Origin: Sphingobacterium composti
Lineage (GTDB): Bacteria > Bacteroidota > Bacteroidia > Sphingobacteriales > Sphingobacteriaceae
DNA length: 64,000 bases
NCBI RefSeq assembly: GCF_009829075.1
Contig: NZ_WUQZ01000007.1
Span: 1-64,000, forward strand
Reading direction: 5' to 3'
Positions within the stretch are counted from its first letter, which is position 1. Every line of letters starts with the position of its first letter. Below the pieces are notes generated by a model. That model made no database searches. It was not told the DNA's origin and saw nothing but the letters and a program-made list of their open reading frames with translations. Of this stretch, positions 8,029-16,972 are shown piece after piece. Made by a program: the position numbers and the translations under genes.

Positions 8029-9078
8029 TTATCTTTCTATAAGTTTAATCTCGTATAATTTAGGCCATAATTTACCTGTCACAAATAATCGTTTGCCCAC
8101 AGAATCATATGCAATTCCATTCAATTCATTGTCATTTGCATTTCTTCCTTCAGAATACAACCCTATCAAATTGATTCTACCTTCTACTGCGCCAGTTTTA
8201 GGGTCAATAATAACTATAACATCTTTCCCGTAAATATTAGCATAGACTTTTCCATCTATATATTCAAGTTCATTCAATGAATCAACTTTGCCGTTCTCAT
8301 CATAAACACTTATATATGACTCCTCCTGTCCAGTATCGGCATTAAGAAAATGTAATTTATTAGACCCATCGGATTTGATCAATTGTTTACCGTCATAAGT
8401 AACTCCCCACCCCTCTTGACTATTACCATAATTAAACTCGCCTATTTTCTTAAGTGTATTTTTATCTAAGAAAAATCCTTTTCTTTTTTCCCAAGTAAGA
8501 AAAACTATCCTATTTCCAACGATTGTCATACCTTCTCCGAAGAAACTTTCCTCAGGTTTCTCAATTTTCAAGATACTACCTGTTTTTAAATCAACCTTGC
8601 GTATTGAAGTCACAATTCCCTCTATGTCTGGCTGACCTGTAGTTTCGTACAATATTCCATCTGCAAATTGCAATCCTTGTGTATAAGCTTTCGTATCATG
8701 TGGAAATTCATTTACTACTTCAAAAGCGTAGTTTTTTGCATTCGGTGGAAGCACCAATATATTGCTGTAAGCGATATCTTCTTTACCTTGGGCGTATATC
8801 TTTGCAGATAAAGAACGATCACCGAAACCGTATTGTTTGGTATCAAAAACTACACTTCCTGTATCTGTTTTAGTAACAAAAGCTTGTCCGTCTATGGAAT
8901 AAACTACTGAATCCAAGGATGTGTTCGGAAAATTGAGCTTCAATTTCACTTGCTCCCCAAAAGCGACACGTTGTCCCGATTCTGGTTGCACAAACTCAAA
9001 CTTTCCTTGTTGAGATTTACAGCCTGCGATTGCTAATAAAATCGCTAATGATATACCTGAAAAAAACTTAATACGCAT
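8029..9078 (-). CDS. Glutaminyl-peptide cyclotransferase-like lipoprotein
   Basis: A 349-residue lipoprotein (lipobox LAIAGC, lipidated Cys at residue 20). Residues about 25-110 form a small beta-rich domain and residues about 115-349 match the plant-type glutamine cyclotransferase beta-propeller: FPHDTKAYTQGLQF, DGILYETTGQ, EGWGVTYDG, LNELEYIDGKVYANIYG and NELNGIAYD in repeating order. The plant/bacterial enzymes form N-terminal pyroglutamate from glutamine. The protein would sit in the cell envelope and could cap exported proteins. It is the third gene of a minus-strand run dnaG-yraN-this gene, 11 nt after yraN. Confidence 0.88.
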   Translation of the reverse strand: MRIKFFSGISLAILLAIAGCKSQQGKFEFVQPESGQRVAFGEQVKLKLNFPNTSLDSVVYSIDGQAFVTKTDTGSVVFDTKQYGFGDRSLSAKIYAQGKEDIAYSNILVLPPNAKNYAFEVVNEFPHDTKAYTQGLQFADGILYETTGQPDIEGIVTSIRKVDLKTGSILKIEKPEESFFGEGMTIVGNRIVFLTWEKRKGFFLDKNTLKKIGEFNYGNSQEGWGVTYDGKQLIKSDGSNKLHFLNADTGQEESYISVYDENGKVDSLNELEYIDGKVYANIYGKDVIVIIDPKTGAVEGRINLIGLYSEGRNANDNELNGIAYDSVGKRLFVTGKLWPKLYEIKLIER

Positions 9079-9089
9079 GTTATACTAGT

Positions 9090-9443
9090 TTAGTTGCTCC
9101 AAAAAGCATCTTTTATTAATTCCACTTTTTTTGTTTCTAAATATACTGAAACAATATCAAATCTTATTTCTCCCACGTACTTATTCAACTCGATGTAAGC
9201 TTCTGCAGCTTGTATTAGGTTTTGTTGTTTTTTGTTATCCACAAAATCACTCGGCACTCCATACAAGTCAGATTTTCGACTTTTGACCTCCACAAACACG
9301 AGGATATTTTCCTCCATGGCCACTATATCCACTTCCCAATATTTGAATCGCCAGTTTACAGCTAAAATATCGAAGCCTGCATTTTTTAAAAAATCAACAG
9401 CTAAATTTTCACCGTATTTTCCAGATTTCAAGTGATTAGCCAT
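9090..9443 (-). CDS. YraN family (UPF0102) endonuclease-fold protein
   Basis: A 117-residue protein of the UPF0102/YraN family with a PD-(D/E)xK nuclease-like core: KYGENLAVDFL at the N terminus, EVDIVAMEE with the metal Asp near residue 39, and FVEVKSRKS with the Glu and Lys near 52-54. The family is widespread and has no firmly established role; a link to DNA processing is plausible. The gene lies 22 nt after dnaG and 11 nt before the cyclotransferase gene, so it sits inside one operon. Confidence 0.9.
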   Translation of the reverse strand: MANHLKSGKYGENLAVDFLKNAGFDILAVNWRFKYWEVDIVAMEENILVFVEVKSRKSDLYGVPSDFVDNKKQQNLIQAAEAYIELNKYVGEIRFDIVSVYLETKKVELIKDAFWSN

Positions 9444-9465
9444 TGGTATAAATTTATTTTATAAG

Positions 9466-11463
9466 CTACTTTATAACAATATTCCCCAATAATTGCCCTA
9501 GCATCTTTTCTGCTTCCTTAAGCTTCTGATACTTATGCAATTCTATTTCCATATCCTCTGCAGAAAGATTCTTTTTCAATTCCTCTTGTACCTTATGCAT
9601 TTCTCGAGAAAACTTACGTTTTTTTATCCGATAAATAGCCTGAATAACTAGCTCCTGCAAGTGTTCAATTTCTTGTGTGACATAAATCTTGCGCTTATCG
9701 TCATTCCAATTCGGACTGATCTCATATTTAGACGCAATACAATCCACTGCCAAAGCAGAAACATCCTTATCTTCCGAAGAAATAAAAAATTTCGCATCGG
9801 GCACCTCGAAATTCTCAGCTTGTTTTCTGAATTCAGCTATAATTTTAGCACAGATAGAGTCTTCAAATTCAATATCATCAAGACTTCCGAGAAGATAGGG
9901 TGCGACAGGAACATCCCCATCTCCTTCCCATGTAACCATCTCACGGCCGTAATTTAACAGAATACGTACAATCTCCCGTTCTTGAAGCAATTCTGATGTA
10001 ATGATTTGTGCTGGACTCGAGGTAATCCCTGCTTCAGCTTTTTCTTGTTCTGTTAAGAAAAAATCCGCAGGTGGCATATCTGCAGGATAATCACTGCTAG
10101 GCGCTTGAGGACCAGATTGAGCTCTACTTTGCGAAGCTTTCCTATCTTGTGCTTTCGCTTTATTAAGCCTTATTTTATTAAGCTCTGTGAGCAATATTCG
10201 TTCTTCAATATCCAATAGAGAACTACATTGTCTAATGAAAACAGAAACTTTAATTTCATCTGGAATCAATGCAATACTTTCTACGACTTCACGAATAACT
10301 TCTGCTCTTTTGATAGGATCATCATTTGCATCCTTTAATAGGATATTGGTTTTATAGAAAATAAAATCTTCCTGATTTTTCTCAATATAATCCTTGAATG
10401 CTGTAGAACCAACTTGTTTGGCATAGGAGTCCGGATCGTTTCCATCTGGGAACAAAAGAACCTTAACATTGAGTCCTTCCTCGAGTAACATATCTGTACC
10501 GCGCAAAGAGGCTTTAATTCCCGCTGCATCGCCATCGTAAAGAATCACAACATTTCTTGTAAAACGAGATATGAGTTTGATTTGCCCTGAAGTCAGCGAT
10601 GTTCCGGAAGATGAAACAACATTCTCTACCCCTGTTTGATGCATGGCGATTACATCTGCATAACCCTCTACTAAATAGCAGAGATCAGCATCCATAATTG
10701 CCTTTTTGGCGAAATTTAATCCATAAAGTACATCCGACTTATGGTAAATATCTGATTCAGGTGAATTAACATATTTTGGGACAGACTTTTCTGTTTTTAG
10801 TGTTCTTCCCCCAAAACCAATAACACGACCTGTGAGATTGTGAATTGGAAAAATAACTCTTCCTCTGAACCGATCATACAACGACTTGTCATCGCGTTCT
10901 ATTGCTAAACCAATATCAGTTAGATAGCCTTCGTGAAATCCAGCCTTTTTTGCTTCATCAACTAACGCCGTCCATTGATCTGGCGAATATCCTAATTCAA
11001 ACTTCTTTATAATATCTTCGCGATATCCACGTTCTTTGAAATAAGATAACCCAATTGATTTTCCAAAATCAGTTTCCCAAAGATTCTCTTTAAAAAACTT
11101 CCCTGCCCACTGGCTTAGTATATATAGACTCTCTCTTTTGTCTTGAGCTGCTAGTTGAGCTGGAGTACGCTCAATTTCTTCGATTTCGATACCATATTTA
11201 TTACCCAAGTATCGGATAGCCTCTGGATAAGAAAATTTTTCCAACTCCATCACAAACTTGAGTGAATCCCCTCCAACTCCACACCCAAAGCATTTATAAA
11301 TACCCTTAGCTACAGATACGTGAAAGGACGGTGTTTTCTCATTATGGAAAGGACAATTTCCTATCAGAGATGTTCCTCTCTTTTTTAAATCTACAAAATC
11401 CCCTACTACCTCCTCTATTCGAGCGGCATCTAAAACTTTCTGTATCGTTTCGTTTGCTATCAA
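9466..11463 (-). CDS. dnaG: DNA primase
   Basis: Makes RNA primers for replication. The 665-residue protein shows the N-terminal CHC2 zinc finger (C37, H40, C58, C61, with NCPFHNEKTPSFHVS between), the RNA polymerase core, and a TOPRIM domain with LVEGYADVIA near 265 and the acidic pair DGDAAG near 310. The C-terminal part, residues about 450-665, is divergent and contains a charged linker; it should hold the DnaB helicase-binding region. Length is normal. It heads a three-gene operon with yraN and an envelope lipoprotein. Confidence 0.97.
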   Translation of the reverse strand: MIANETIQKVLDAARIEEVVGDFVDLKKRGTSLIGNCPFHNEKTPSFHVSVAKGIYKCFGCGVGGDSLKFVMELEKFSYPEAIRYLGNKYGIEIEEIERTPAQLAAQDKRESLYILSQWAGKFFKENLWETDFGKSIGLSYFKERGYREDIIKKFELGYSPDQWTALVDEAKKAGFHEGYLTDIGLAIERDDKSLYDRFRGRVIFPIHNLTGRVIGFGGRTLKTEKSVPKYVNSPESDIYHKSDVLYGLNFAKKAIMDADLCYLVEGYADVIAMHQTGVENVVSSSGTSLTSGQIKLISRFTRNVVILYDGDAAGIKASLRGTDMLLEEGLNVKVLLFPDGNDPDSYAKQVGSTAFKDYIEKNQEDFIFYKTNILLKDANDDPIKRAEVIREVVESIALIPDEIKVSVFIRQCSSLLDIEERILLTELNKIRLNKAKAQDRKASQSRAQSGPQAPSSDYPADMPPADFFLTEQEKAEAGITSSPAQIITSELLQEREIVRILLNYGREMVTWEGDGDVPVAPYLLGSLDDIEFEDSICAKIIAEFRKQAENFEVPDAKFFISSEDKDVSALAVDCIASKYEISPNWNDDKRKIYVTQEIEHLQELVIQAIYRIKKRKFSREMHKVQEELKKNLSAEDMEIELHKYQKLKEAEKMLGQLLGNIVIK

Positions 11464-11498
11464 CTTTCCTTACCTTTCAACTTACATTCGATCTATTT

Positions 11499-11506
11499 CA
11501 AATTTA
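11499..11506 (-). promoter_or_regulatory. -7 promoter box (TAAATTTG) of the dnaG operon
   Basis: Exact TAnnTTTG match on the minus strand, 35 nt before the dnaG ATG. Confidence 0.55.
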
Positions 11507-11530
11507 AAAATAATTAGTCAATCCCCCTAT

Positions 11531-11563
11531 AAATAAAAAAAGGTGGAATAATAATTCCACCTT
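11531..11563 (-). terminator. Terminator of the CpsB-like phosphatase gene
   Basis: 10-bp stem (11540-11549 with 11554-11563), 4-nt loop, followed by a T run on the minus strand. It separates the phosphatase gene from the dnaG promoter. Confidence 0.88.
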
Positions 11564-11585
11564 GCATTGTCCATATTTCAAAATA

Positions 11586-12389
11586 TTATCCAGTTGCTAT
11601 AGAAGCATCATCTTGACTTATATGATCTAATAATGTCGGGTTTAAAACATTGCAAGTTCTTAATAAATCACGAATAGGATATTTTGCTACCACATCTTGC
11701 AATGCTGCCAAATGCTTCTGATGATGCAAGTCGGTACCTACAAAATCATACATTCCTGATTTAAGCATTGTCAATGCAGCTACTTTTACTTCAGTACCAT
11801 AATATCTACTGATAGAAAGTAAATTCAATTGCAATAAGCATCCAGCATCTTTAATCTGTTTGTACACATCAAAATTATAATGATAATAGTTATAACGCTC
11901 TGGATGTGCCAAAATAGGCTTATAACCTAAATTTTGAATATCTAATATTGTTTGAAATAATGCTTTGGATTCTGCCAAATAAGACATCTCAATCAATACA
12001 TAGCCTCCAGGCATAACACATAGATTATCCTTAGCTATTAATCGATTTATTCCATCATCAATCATATGTTCAGCCGCAGCAAAAATTTTAGTTTTGCCAC
12101 CTCTCTCATTTAGTGCTGAATTTAATAATTTGTAAGCATCGTTAATAGTCGTTTTATTATTCGGATGAACATCCTCCATGATATGTGGTGTACAGATATA
12201 ACTTTGAAAGCCTAGACTGTTTAAACCTTTAATCAAATCTAAGGAATCTTCAACGGATGGGCTACCATCATCAATACCTGGAAGTAAATGATTATGCATA
12301 TCCACTTCTAAGAAGGATAATTTACCCATGGATCTCACCTTATCACCTGAAACTTTCTTAGAACCGAATAAATTAGAAAAAAAACCCAT
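11586..12389 (-). CDS. CpsB/CapC-type tyrosine phosphatase (PHP domain)
   Basis: A 267-residue PHP-fold protein of the Mn-dependent CpsB/Wzb-like phosphatase group. Metal ligands are visible in VDMHNHLLPGIDDG (H32, H34, D40), CTPHIMED near 67-74, EMSYL near 140, LAHPERY near 165 and GTDLHH near 226. Such enzymes dephosphorylate the tyrosine kinase (Wzc/CpsD) that controls capsule or exopolysaccharide export. No Wzc-like kinase or polysaccharide gene lies nearby, so its partner must be elsewhere. It has its own terminator. Confidence 0.9.
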   Translation of the reverse strand: MGFFSNLFGSKKVSGDKVRSMGKLSFLEVDMHNHLLPGIDDGSPSVEDSLDLIKGLNSLGFQSYICTPHIMEDVHPNNKTTINDAYKLLNSALNERGGKTKIFAAAEHMIDDGINRLIAKDNLCVMPGGYVLIEMSYLAESKALFQTILDIQNLGYKPILAHPERYNYYHYNFDVYKQIKDAGCLLQLNLLSISRYYGTEVKVAALTMLKSGMYDFVGTDLHHQKHLAALQDVVAKYPIRDLLRTCNVLNPTLLDHISQDDASIATG

Positions 12390-12653
12390 AAATGCAATAT
12401 AATACGTTAAAATTAGCTTAAAAATACCACCTTTTCAAACTAAATATTTTGTTGAATCACTATAAATAAGTAATTACAATTTCCATGCCATACAAATCTA
12501 TATCAACGGTCATGTTGCACAAAAATAAGAATTGATTAATTATTTTATTTAATAATAAAACATTTAAAAAACTATCGTAGTTAATTGTCTACATACTTAA
12601 GAACCTATCTTTTCGTATATTTGCTCATATCTATAAATCTCTAAACAATTCTT
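12390..12653. other. Divergent intergenic region
   Basis: 264 bp of A+T-rich DNA between the phosphatase gene (-) and the HAD gene (+). Apart from the -7 box at 12616 I see no gene, hairpin or repeat here. Confidence 0.5.
12616..12623 (+). promoter_or_regulatory. -7 promoter box (TATATTTG) of the HAD hydrolase gene
   Basis: Exact TAnnTTTG match, 30 nt before the ATG at 12654. Confidence 0.6.
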
Positions 12654-13064
12654 ATGGTTATAGCAGTTGACTTTGATGGAACAATAGTAGAACATAAATA
12701 TCCGCAAATTGGTAAAATAATTCCATTTGCTTTTGACACGCTCAAACAGCTTCAAAACGAAAATCACACTTTAATCTTATGGACAGTAAGAGAGGGTGAA
12801 CTACTACAAGAGGCTGTTAGATTTTGTGCGGATAATGGCCTTTATTTCTTTGCACACAATGCTAACTTTCCTGAAGAAGATCGGTCAACAGCACCACGTA
12901 AGCTTAAAGCAGACCTCTTTATAGATGATAGGAATTTCGGCGGACTTCCTAATTGGCATTTTATATATGAAGTAATTCAAGAAAAAAAAGCACTAAATTT
13001 GCAATTCGATTCAGAATTCACAGCACGCAGACAGAAGAAGAAAGGTTGGTTTATTTTTAAATAA
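12654..13064 (+). CDS. HAD-superfamily hydrolase (BT0820-like)
   Basis: A 136-residue compact HAD hydrolase. Motif I is VDFDGT (nucleophile D6, acid/base D8), motif II ILWTVREG near residue 42, and the late acidic motif IDDRNFGG near 102. There is no large cap domain, which fits the small C0-type HAD group of Bacteroidota phosphatases. The substrate cannot be deduced. The next gene, a thioredoxin-like lipoprotein, begins 10 nt after its stop, so the two are probably cotranscribed. Confidence 0.85.
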   Translation: MVIAVDFDGTIVEHKYPQIGKIIPFAFDTLKQLQNENHTLILWTVREGELLQEAVRFCADNGLYFFAHNANFPEEDRSTAPRKLKADLFIDDRNFGGLPNWHFIYEVIQEKKALNLQFDSEFTARRQKKKGWFIFK

Positions 13065-13074
13065 AATAAGGTTA

Positions 13075-13977
13075 ATGAAAGAAATAAGTTTTATATGCTT
13101 TGCAATTTGCATTCTATTATTTGGTTGTGGAAGAGACGTCAATAATTCTTCCTCTGAAAAACAAGTTGAAATAGACAAGGATTTTATTCCTCCATCTGCG
13201 CATATACAAACTATTGATGGAAGACTTTTACATTTTTGGGATGATTTTAATTTTCAAGATGAAAATAAAGCTACATCAGCAGAATATGGCGAACAACATT
13301 TAGTAGATTTCATAAGCCTATTTCCGCGAGCAAATTCGTCCACCATCGCGCAATCTACTTCTGAACTTATCCAAAAATCTAGCACAAACCCCACAATTAG
13401 ACAATACTTTGAAGAGTTATTGCGTAGATATTTATACGATGTAAACTCACCTTTTTATAATGAAGATTATTATATAATTGTATTGCAAATACTTATAAAT
13501 TCTGATGGAATCCCTTCTGCGAACAAAACAAAGTACCATACGTTATTAAAAATTGCAACCAAAAATCAAGTAGGTACCAAAGCCACTAGTTTTGAATTCC
13601 ATACAAACGGAAAAACAATGAACTTGTATGACATCAAAAAAGAATATACGATTTTATTCTTTTATGAGCCCACATGCAATTCGTGTCGTGAAACAATTGA
13701 GCTTCTAAAGAGCAGCACACAGTTTAATTCCCTTTTGAAGGAAAAAGTCACAATGCTGGCTATGTATCCAGACGGGGACAAAGCTATTTGGGCTGAAAGC
13801 TTCCAGATTATTCCTTCTACATGGATTAACGGAATTGATTTAAGTAAAAAAGTCCTTCAAGAAGGACTATATGATCTTAAAGCCTCACCTACTATTTATT
13901 TACTTGATCAAGACAAAAAGGTCTTATTAAAAGACACTAGTACTGATCAATTACTCGATTACCTAAAGAATGTATAA
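13075..13977 (+). CDS. DUF5106-like thioredoxin-fold lipoprotein
   Basis: A 300-residue lipoprotein (LLFGC lipobox, Cys18). Residues about 50-165 are helical and resemble the DUF5106 region found before thioredoxin domains in Bacteroidota. Residues about 165-300 are a thioredoxin-like domain with the redox pair CNSC (C201, C204) after YTILFFYEPT and a cis-Pro loop ASPTIYLLD. It should act in the periplasm or at the outer membrane as a thiol oxidoreductase; CNSC differs from the CGPC/CxPC of better-known TlpA proteins. It follows the HAD gene by 10 nt. Confidence 0.82.
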   Translation: MKEISFICFAICILLFGCGRDVNNSSSEKQVEIDKDFIPPSAHIQTIDGRLLHFWDDFNFQDENKATSAEYGEQHLVDFISLFPRANSSTIAQSTSELIQKSSTNPTIRQYFEELLRRYLYDVNSPFYNEDYYIIVLQILINSDGIPSANKTKYHTLLKIATKNQVGTKATSFEFHTNGKTMNLYDIKKEYTILFFYEPTCNSCRETIELLKSSTQFNSLLKEKVTMLAMYPDGDKAIWAESFQIIPSTWINGIDLSKKVLQEGLYDLKASPTIYLLDQDKKVLLKDTSTDQLLDYLKNV

Positions 13978-14368
13978 TAGTACTATCAAATGGCTATTAT
14001 TAAGCGATATTTAATATCAACCACACCCTTAGTTGGTTAACAAAACACCCCTCAAGATGCATTTATTTAAATAATAGTATAATTAAAAATTATTGTTAAA
14101 TTAGCTTAACAATTATTATTTGCCACTAGAGACAATATTAATCTATAAAAAACACATATTAAACTTCTACAAAAGTTTATGTATGGTATTAGAACGTAAT
14201 CTCATCAAATAATAATTTAGATTAAAAAACTATCACTACCTTGAACTTAAATAAGTTGGCACAGTTTTTTCTTTGAGATTACTATTATTTAGTAAAAATT
14301 ACTATTAAATAGAGTACCTAATAATGGCTATTTAATAAAAACTTAATGGTAATGAAATAAAATACTAA
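13978..14368. other. Long A+T-rich intergenic region with nested inverted repeats
   Basis: About 390 bp with no credible coding frame. The region 14196-14282 contains three nested inverted repeats (see the separate entry). The rest is A+T-rich with several short palindromes. Confidence 0.5.
14196..14282. repeat. Nested inverted repeats (possible structured RNA or binding region)
   Basis: Outer 9-bp arms 14196-14204 and 14274-14282, middle 8-bp arms 14224-14231 and 14263-14270, and inner 5-6-bp arms around 14044+200 (14244-14248 with 14253-14257). All arms are perfect and correctly nested, although the DNA is A+T-rich and chance folding is possible. Strand and function unknown. Confidence 0.35.
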
Positions 14369-14376
14369 TAAATTTG
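14369..14376 (+). promoter_or_regulatory. -7 promoter box (TAAATTTG) of the small ORF
   Basis: Exact TAnnTTTG match, 35 nt before the ATG at 14412. Confidence 0.5.
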
Positions 14377-14411
14377 CAATTAACAAACTACTACCTGTTT
14401 AAAACAATATT

Positions 14412-14561
14412 ATGAAACAATTTTTACTTTGTTTAACAATGCTTATTTGTTCTATCTTTATGTATGTGCTGATAACGGTATTGGAAGAAACAAACACATC
14501 TCATCCAGGAACAATAAAAGAGGAAGGCAATATTGCTGATTACGGCGTATATCAAAACTAA
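14412..14561 (+). CDS. Small single-pass membrane protein (49 residues)
   Basis: A 49-residue frame starting MKQFLLCLTMLICSIFMYVL, which is one hydrophobic segment, followed by a polar tail with Glu, Lys, Asp and Tyr. It has a consensus -7 box 35 nt upstream and a terminator hairpin that overlaps its stop codon, so it looks like a complete transcription unit despite its size. I do not recognise a family. It could be a small membrane-associated regulator or a short exported peptide. Being a chance frame is possible but less likely given both flanking signals. Confidence 0.55.
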   Translation: MKQFLLCLTMLICSIFMYVLITVLEETNTSHPGTIKEEGNIADYGVYQN

Positions 14562-14584
14562 AGGAGCCAGAATTTGGCTCCTTT
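14560..14584. terminator. Terminator overlapping the small ORF stop
   Basis: Perfect 10-bp stem (14560-14569 with 14575-14584), 5-nt loop, between the small ORF (+) and the M1 peptidase gene (-). Confidence 0.8.
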
Positions 14585-14592
14585 AGTTTATA

Positions 14593-16458
14593 TTACTTCA
14601 ATATTTTTATATTATCACTCGCTTCAATATCAGCTAGTCGTTGAGTAGGATCTATCGTAACTTTCGCAATTTCCTTTTCAGTTTGGAAAGTATATGTTGG
14701 TTTTGTCCAAAACCAATCTTCTAACACAGTACGTTTTACACCAGTATATATATCATAATTTTCAGCGGGCTTTTCACCACGCATTTCGCGCAGTGGGATA
14801 TAGAATAATTCCTTTGCCCCATCAGTGTATTCTATCAAAATATCCAAAGGCATTGCTAAATCAGATTTGTTGCGAATGACAACACGCTTATTAGAAACAT
14901 TTTCTATGGCATAATCAATCTTACGAGTAGTATTAATGAAGAGATTGAAATACCATTTCAAATTAATACCGGAAACTTCTTCCGATACACGTTTGAAATC
15001 ATTTGGTGTAGGGTGCTTAAATTTCCATTGCTCATAGAATTGCAAAAATGTCTTTTCTAAGTTTTGTTGACCAATAATATACCCCAGTTGCTCTGCAAAT
15101 ACAGCCCCTTTATTATAAGCCTGATTCGAATATCCATAATTTGTATTATAGTAATCCGCCAACAAACTCATAGGTTCTTCTTTGCCTGATAAGGCTAAAC
15201 GATAATATGCGCGGTAAGGCTCAATGACAGGATTAGAAGCTACAGCGCCTTTTTTCTCAAAAACATGTTGCATACCCAACTCTTCGATGTAGGAAGTAAA
15301 ACCTTCATCAAACCACTCGTCAACAGTCTCGTTGATACCAAATAGATGTTGATACCAAGAGTGCGCTACTTCATGGAATATCACATTTACTAAGCTTTTC
15401 AAATTACGTCCTCCCGTTACTAACGTCATCGTTCCGTATTCCATACCGCCATCACCACCTTGTACGATAGTATACGATGACCATGGATATGCACCAAAGC
15501 GGGTCGATGTAAAGTCAAAAAACTCTTTAGCAAAACCTAATGCTTGTGTCCAGTTTTCAATTATTTCCTTATTCTTGGGAATAAAAACAGAGTATAACTT
15601 TACACCTCCTGCTGTAACAGTTGAATCAACCACAAACTTAGGATCGGCTCCCCAGGCGAAATCATGAATATTCTCTGCTTTGAAATGCCAAGAAGCTTTA
15701 TTATTACCATTTGCTTTGACTTTAGCGTTTTTTACATAGCCTTTTACCTCTAAAGGATTTTGCAACATACCTGACGCACCAATTACATAATCTTTGTGCA
15801 AATGAATAGTCACATCAAAATCACCAAATGGTGCAATAAACTCGCGACCTACATATTCATCCAAATGCCAACCAAACTCATCAAAATGCGCCAACTTAGG
15901 GTACCATTGCGCCATAGAGAATGCTACGTCTTCTTTCGAATTACGTCCGCTGCGACGAATTTGCTCTGGAACTTGTGCCTGCCATTCCAATTCGAAAGTC
16001 GTCTTCGAACCATCTGCAATAGCTTGCGGAAGGATAACTTCTAAAATAGTACCATCTACTTTGAATGCTGCTTGAACACCGTTTACTTTGATAGAAGAAA
16101 TCTTTTGGTAACCAATCTGCTCTGGCTTCAATTCGGAAATACGACTTTGGTACACCGGTTTTTCTTTTGTACCCAAATTTTTCACCATACGTGCATCCGG
16201 ATCTGCTATTGACACTAGACGATTATCCATCATACTTCCTGGTTGAAATGCATTGAAGTATAAGTGAAAATAAACTTTCGACAAAGATTGTCCTGAATTG
16301 TTACCATATACCAATGTCATCTTCCCATCGTAACGAAAGTTTTTCTCATTGACATCAATATCCATTTTGTATTGAACATCTTGTTGCCAATACCCCTTTC
16401 GCTGTGCAAAAATGGATGTGGACAACAAAACACATAATAGAAGTGCAAAGTATTTCAT
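14593..16458 (-). CDS. Exported M1-family metallopeptidase
   Basis: A 621-residue gluzincin with a signal peptide (MKYFALLLCVLLSTSIFAQ). The zinc site is HEVAH (H362, E363, H366) and the third ligand E385 stands 19 residues after the second His, the M1 spacing; a GGMEYGT motif precedes it, corresponding to the GxMEN aminopeptidase motif. M1 enzymes release N-terminal amino acids from peptides. The protein is probably periplasmic or outer-membrane associated and is shorter than PepN, lacking the large C-terminal helical domain. It is transcribed alone; the DUF983 terminator lies upstream. Confidence 0.93.
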   Translation of the reverse strand: MKYFALLLCVLLSTSIFAQRKGYWQQDVQYKMDIDVNEKNFRYDGKMTLVYGNNSGQSLSKVYFHLYFNAFQPGSMMDNRLVSIADPDARMVKNLGTKEKPVYQSRISELKPEQIGYQKISSIKVNGVQAAFKVDGTILEVILPQAIADGSKTTFELEWQAQVPEQIRRSGRNSKEDVAFSMAQWYPKLAHFDEFGWHLDEYVGREFIAPFGDFDVTIHLHKDYVIGASGMLQNPLEVKGYVKNAKVKANGNNKASWHFKAENIHDFAWGADPKFVVDSTVTAGGVKLYSVFIPKNKEIIENWTQALGFAKEFFDFTSTRFGAYPWSSYTIVQGGDGGMEYGTMTLVTGGRNLKSLVNVIFHEVAHSWYQHLFGINETVDEWFDEGFTSYIEELGMQHVFEKKGAVASNPVIEPYRAYYRLALSGKEEPMSLLADYYNTNYGYSNQAYNKGAVFAEQLGYIIGQQNLEKTFLQFYEQWKFKHPTPNDFKRVSEEVSGINLKWYFNLFINTTRKIDYAIENVSNKRVVIRNKSDLAMPLDILIEYTDGAKELFYIPLREMRGEKPAENYDIYTGVKRTVLEDWFWTKPTYTFQTEKEIAKVTIDPTQRLADIEASDNIKILK

Positions 16459-16474
16459 AAATCGAAGTAATAGA

Positions 16475-16518
16475 TAAAAAATAAAATTAGGGATTTATGT
16501 CCTGCGACGATAAATCCC
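16475..16518 (-). terminator. Terminator of the araC-DUF983 operon
   Basis: 9-bp stem (16490-16498 with 16510-16518) followed by a T-rich run on the minus strand. Confidence 0.78.
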
Positions 16519-16554
16519 TTCTACATTGTTACAAATAGCTGTCAAAAATAGTAA

Positions 16555-16968
16555 TTAACCCTCTTTTTTGAGTAAAAAATATTTCTCTTGAAATTTAAAT
16601 TGAGGTGTCATCCAATACATCAGTACTATCCTAGAATAACGGTAATTGAATGGCGCTAGCAAAATAGCTACAGCCACCGCAACAGAAAGATACAACCATG
16701 GAGACTCTAAATTGCCTGTCAATACATATGTAGCTACACATGCGGACACTAATTCTGCCACTACAAAAGCATAACTCACATACATCGCTACATAAAAATA
16801 GCCTGGTTCTTTCTCAAATTTCAAACCACAGTGCGGACAGTTCTCGTGCATCTTTTTAGATTTAAAGCTCAACAGTGGTGCCTTAAACATATTCCCCTTA
16901 CGACATCTCGGACATTTGCCGTCCACCGCACTTTTTAATTCACTAGGTATTGTATATTCTGTAGACAT
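16555..16968 (-). CDS. DUF983 zinc-ribbon membrane protein
   Basis: A 137-residue protein. The N terminus has a two-CxxC zinc ribbon (CPRCRKGNMF near 19 and CPHCGLKFE near 44), followed by GYFYVAMYVSYAF and two transmembrane segments (residues about 58-80 and 88-108). This is the DUF983 layout, a family of unknown function in Bacteroidota and Alphaproteobacteria. It starts only 4 nt after the AraC regulator stop, so regulator and DUF983 form an operon and may act in one response. Confidence 0.88.
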   Translation of the reverse strand: MSTEYTIPSELKSAVDGKCPRCRKGNMFKAPLLSFKSKKMHENCPHCGLKFEKEPGYFYVAMYVSYAFVVAELVSACVATYVLTGNLESPWLYLSVAVAVAILLAPFNYRYSRIVLMYWMTPQFKFQEKYFLLKKEG

Positions 16969-16972
16969 AGTA

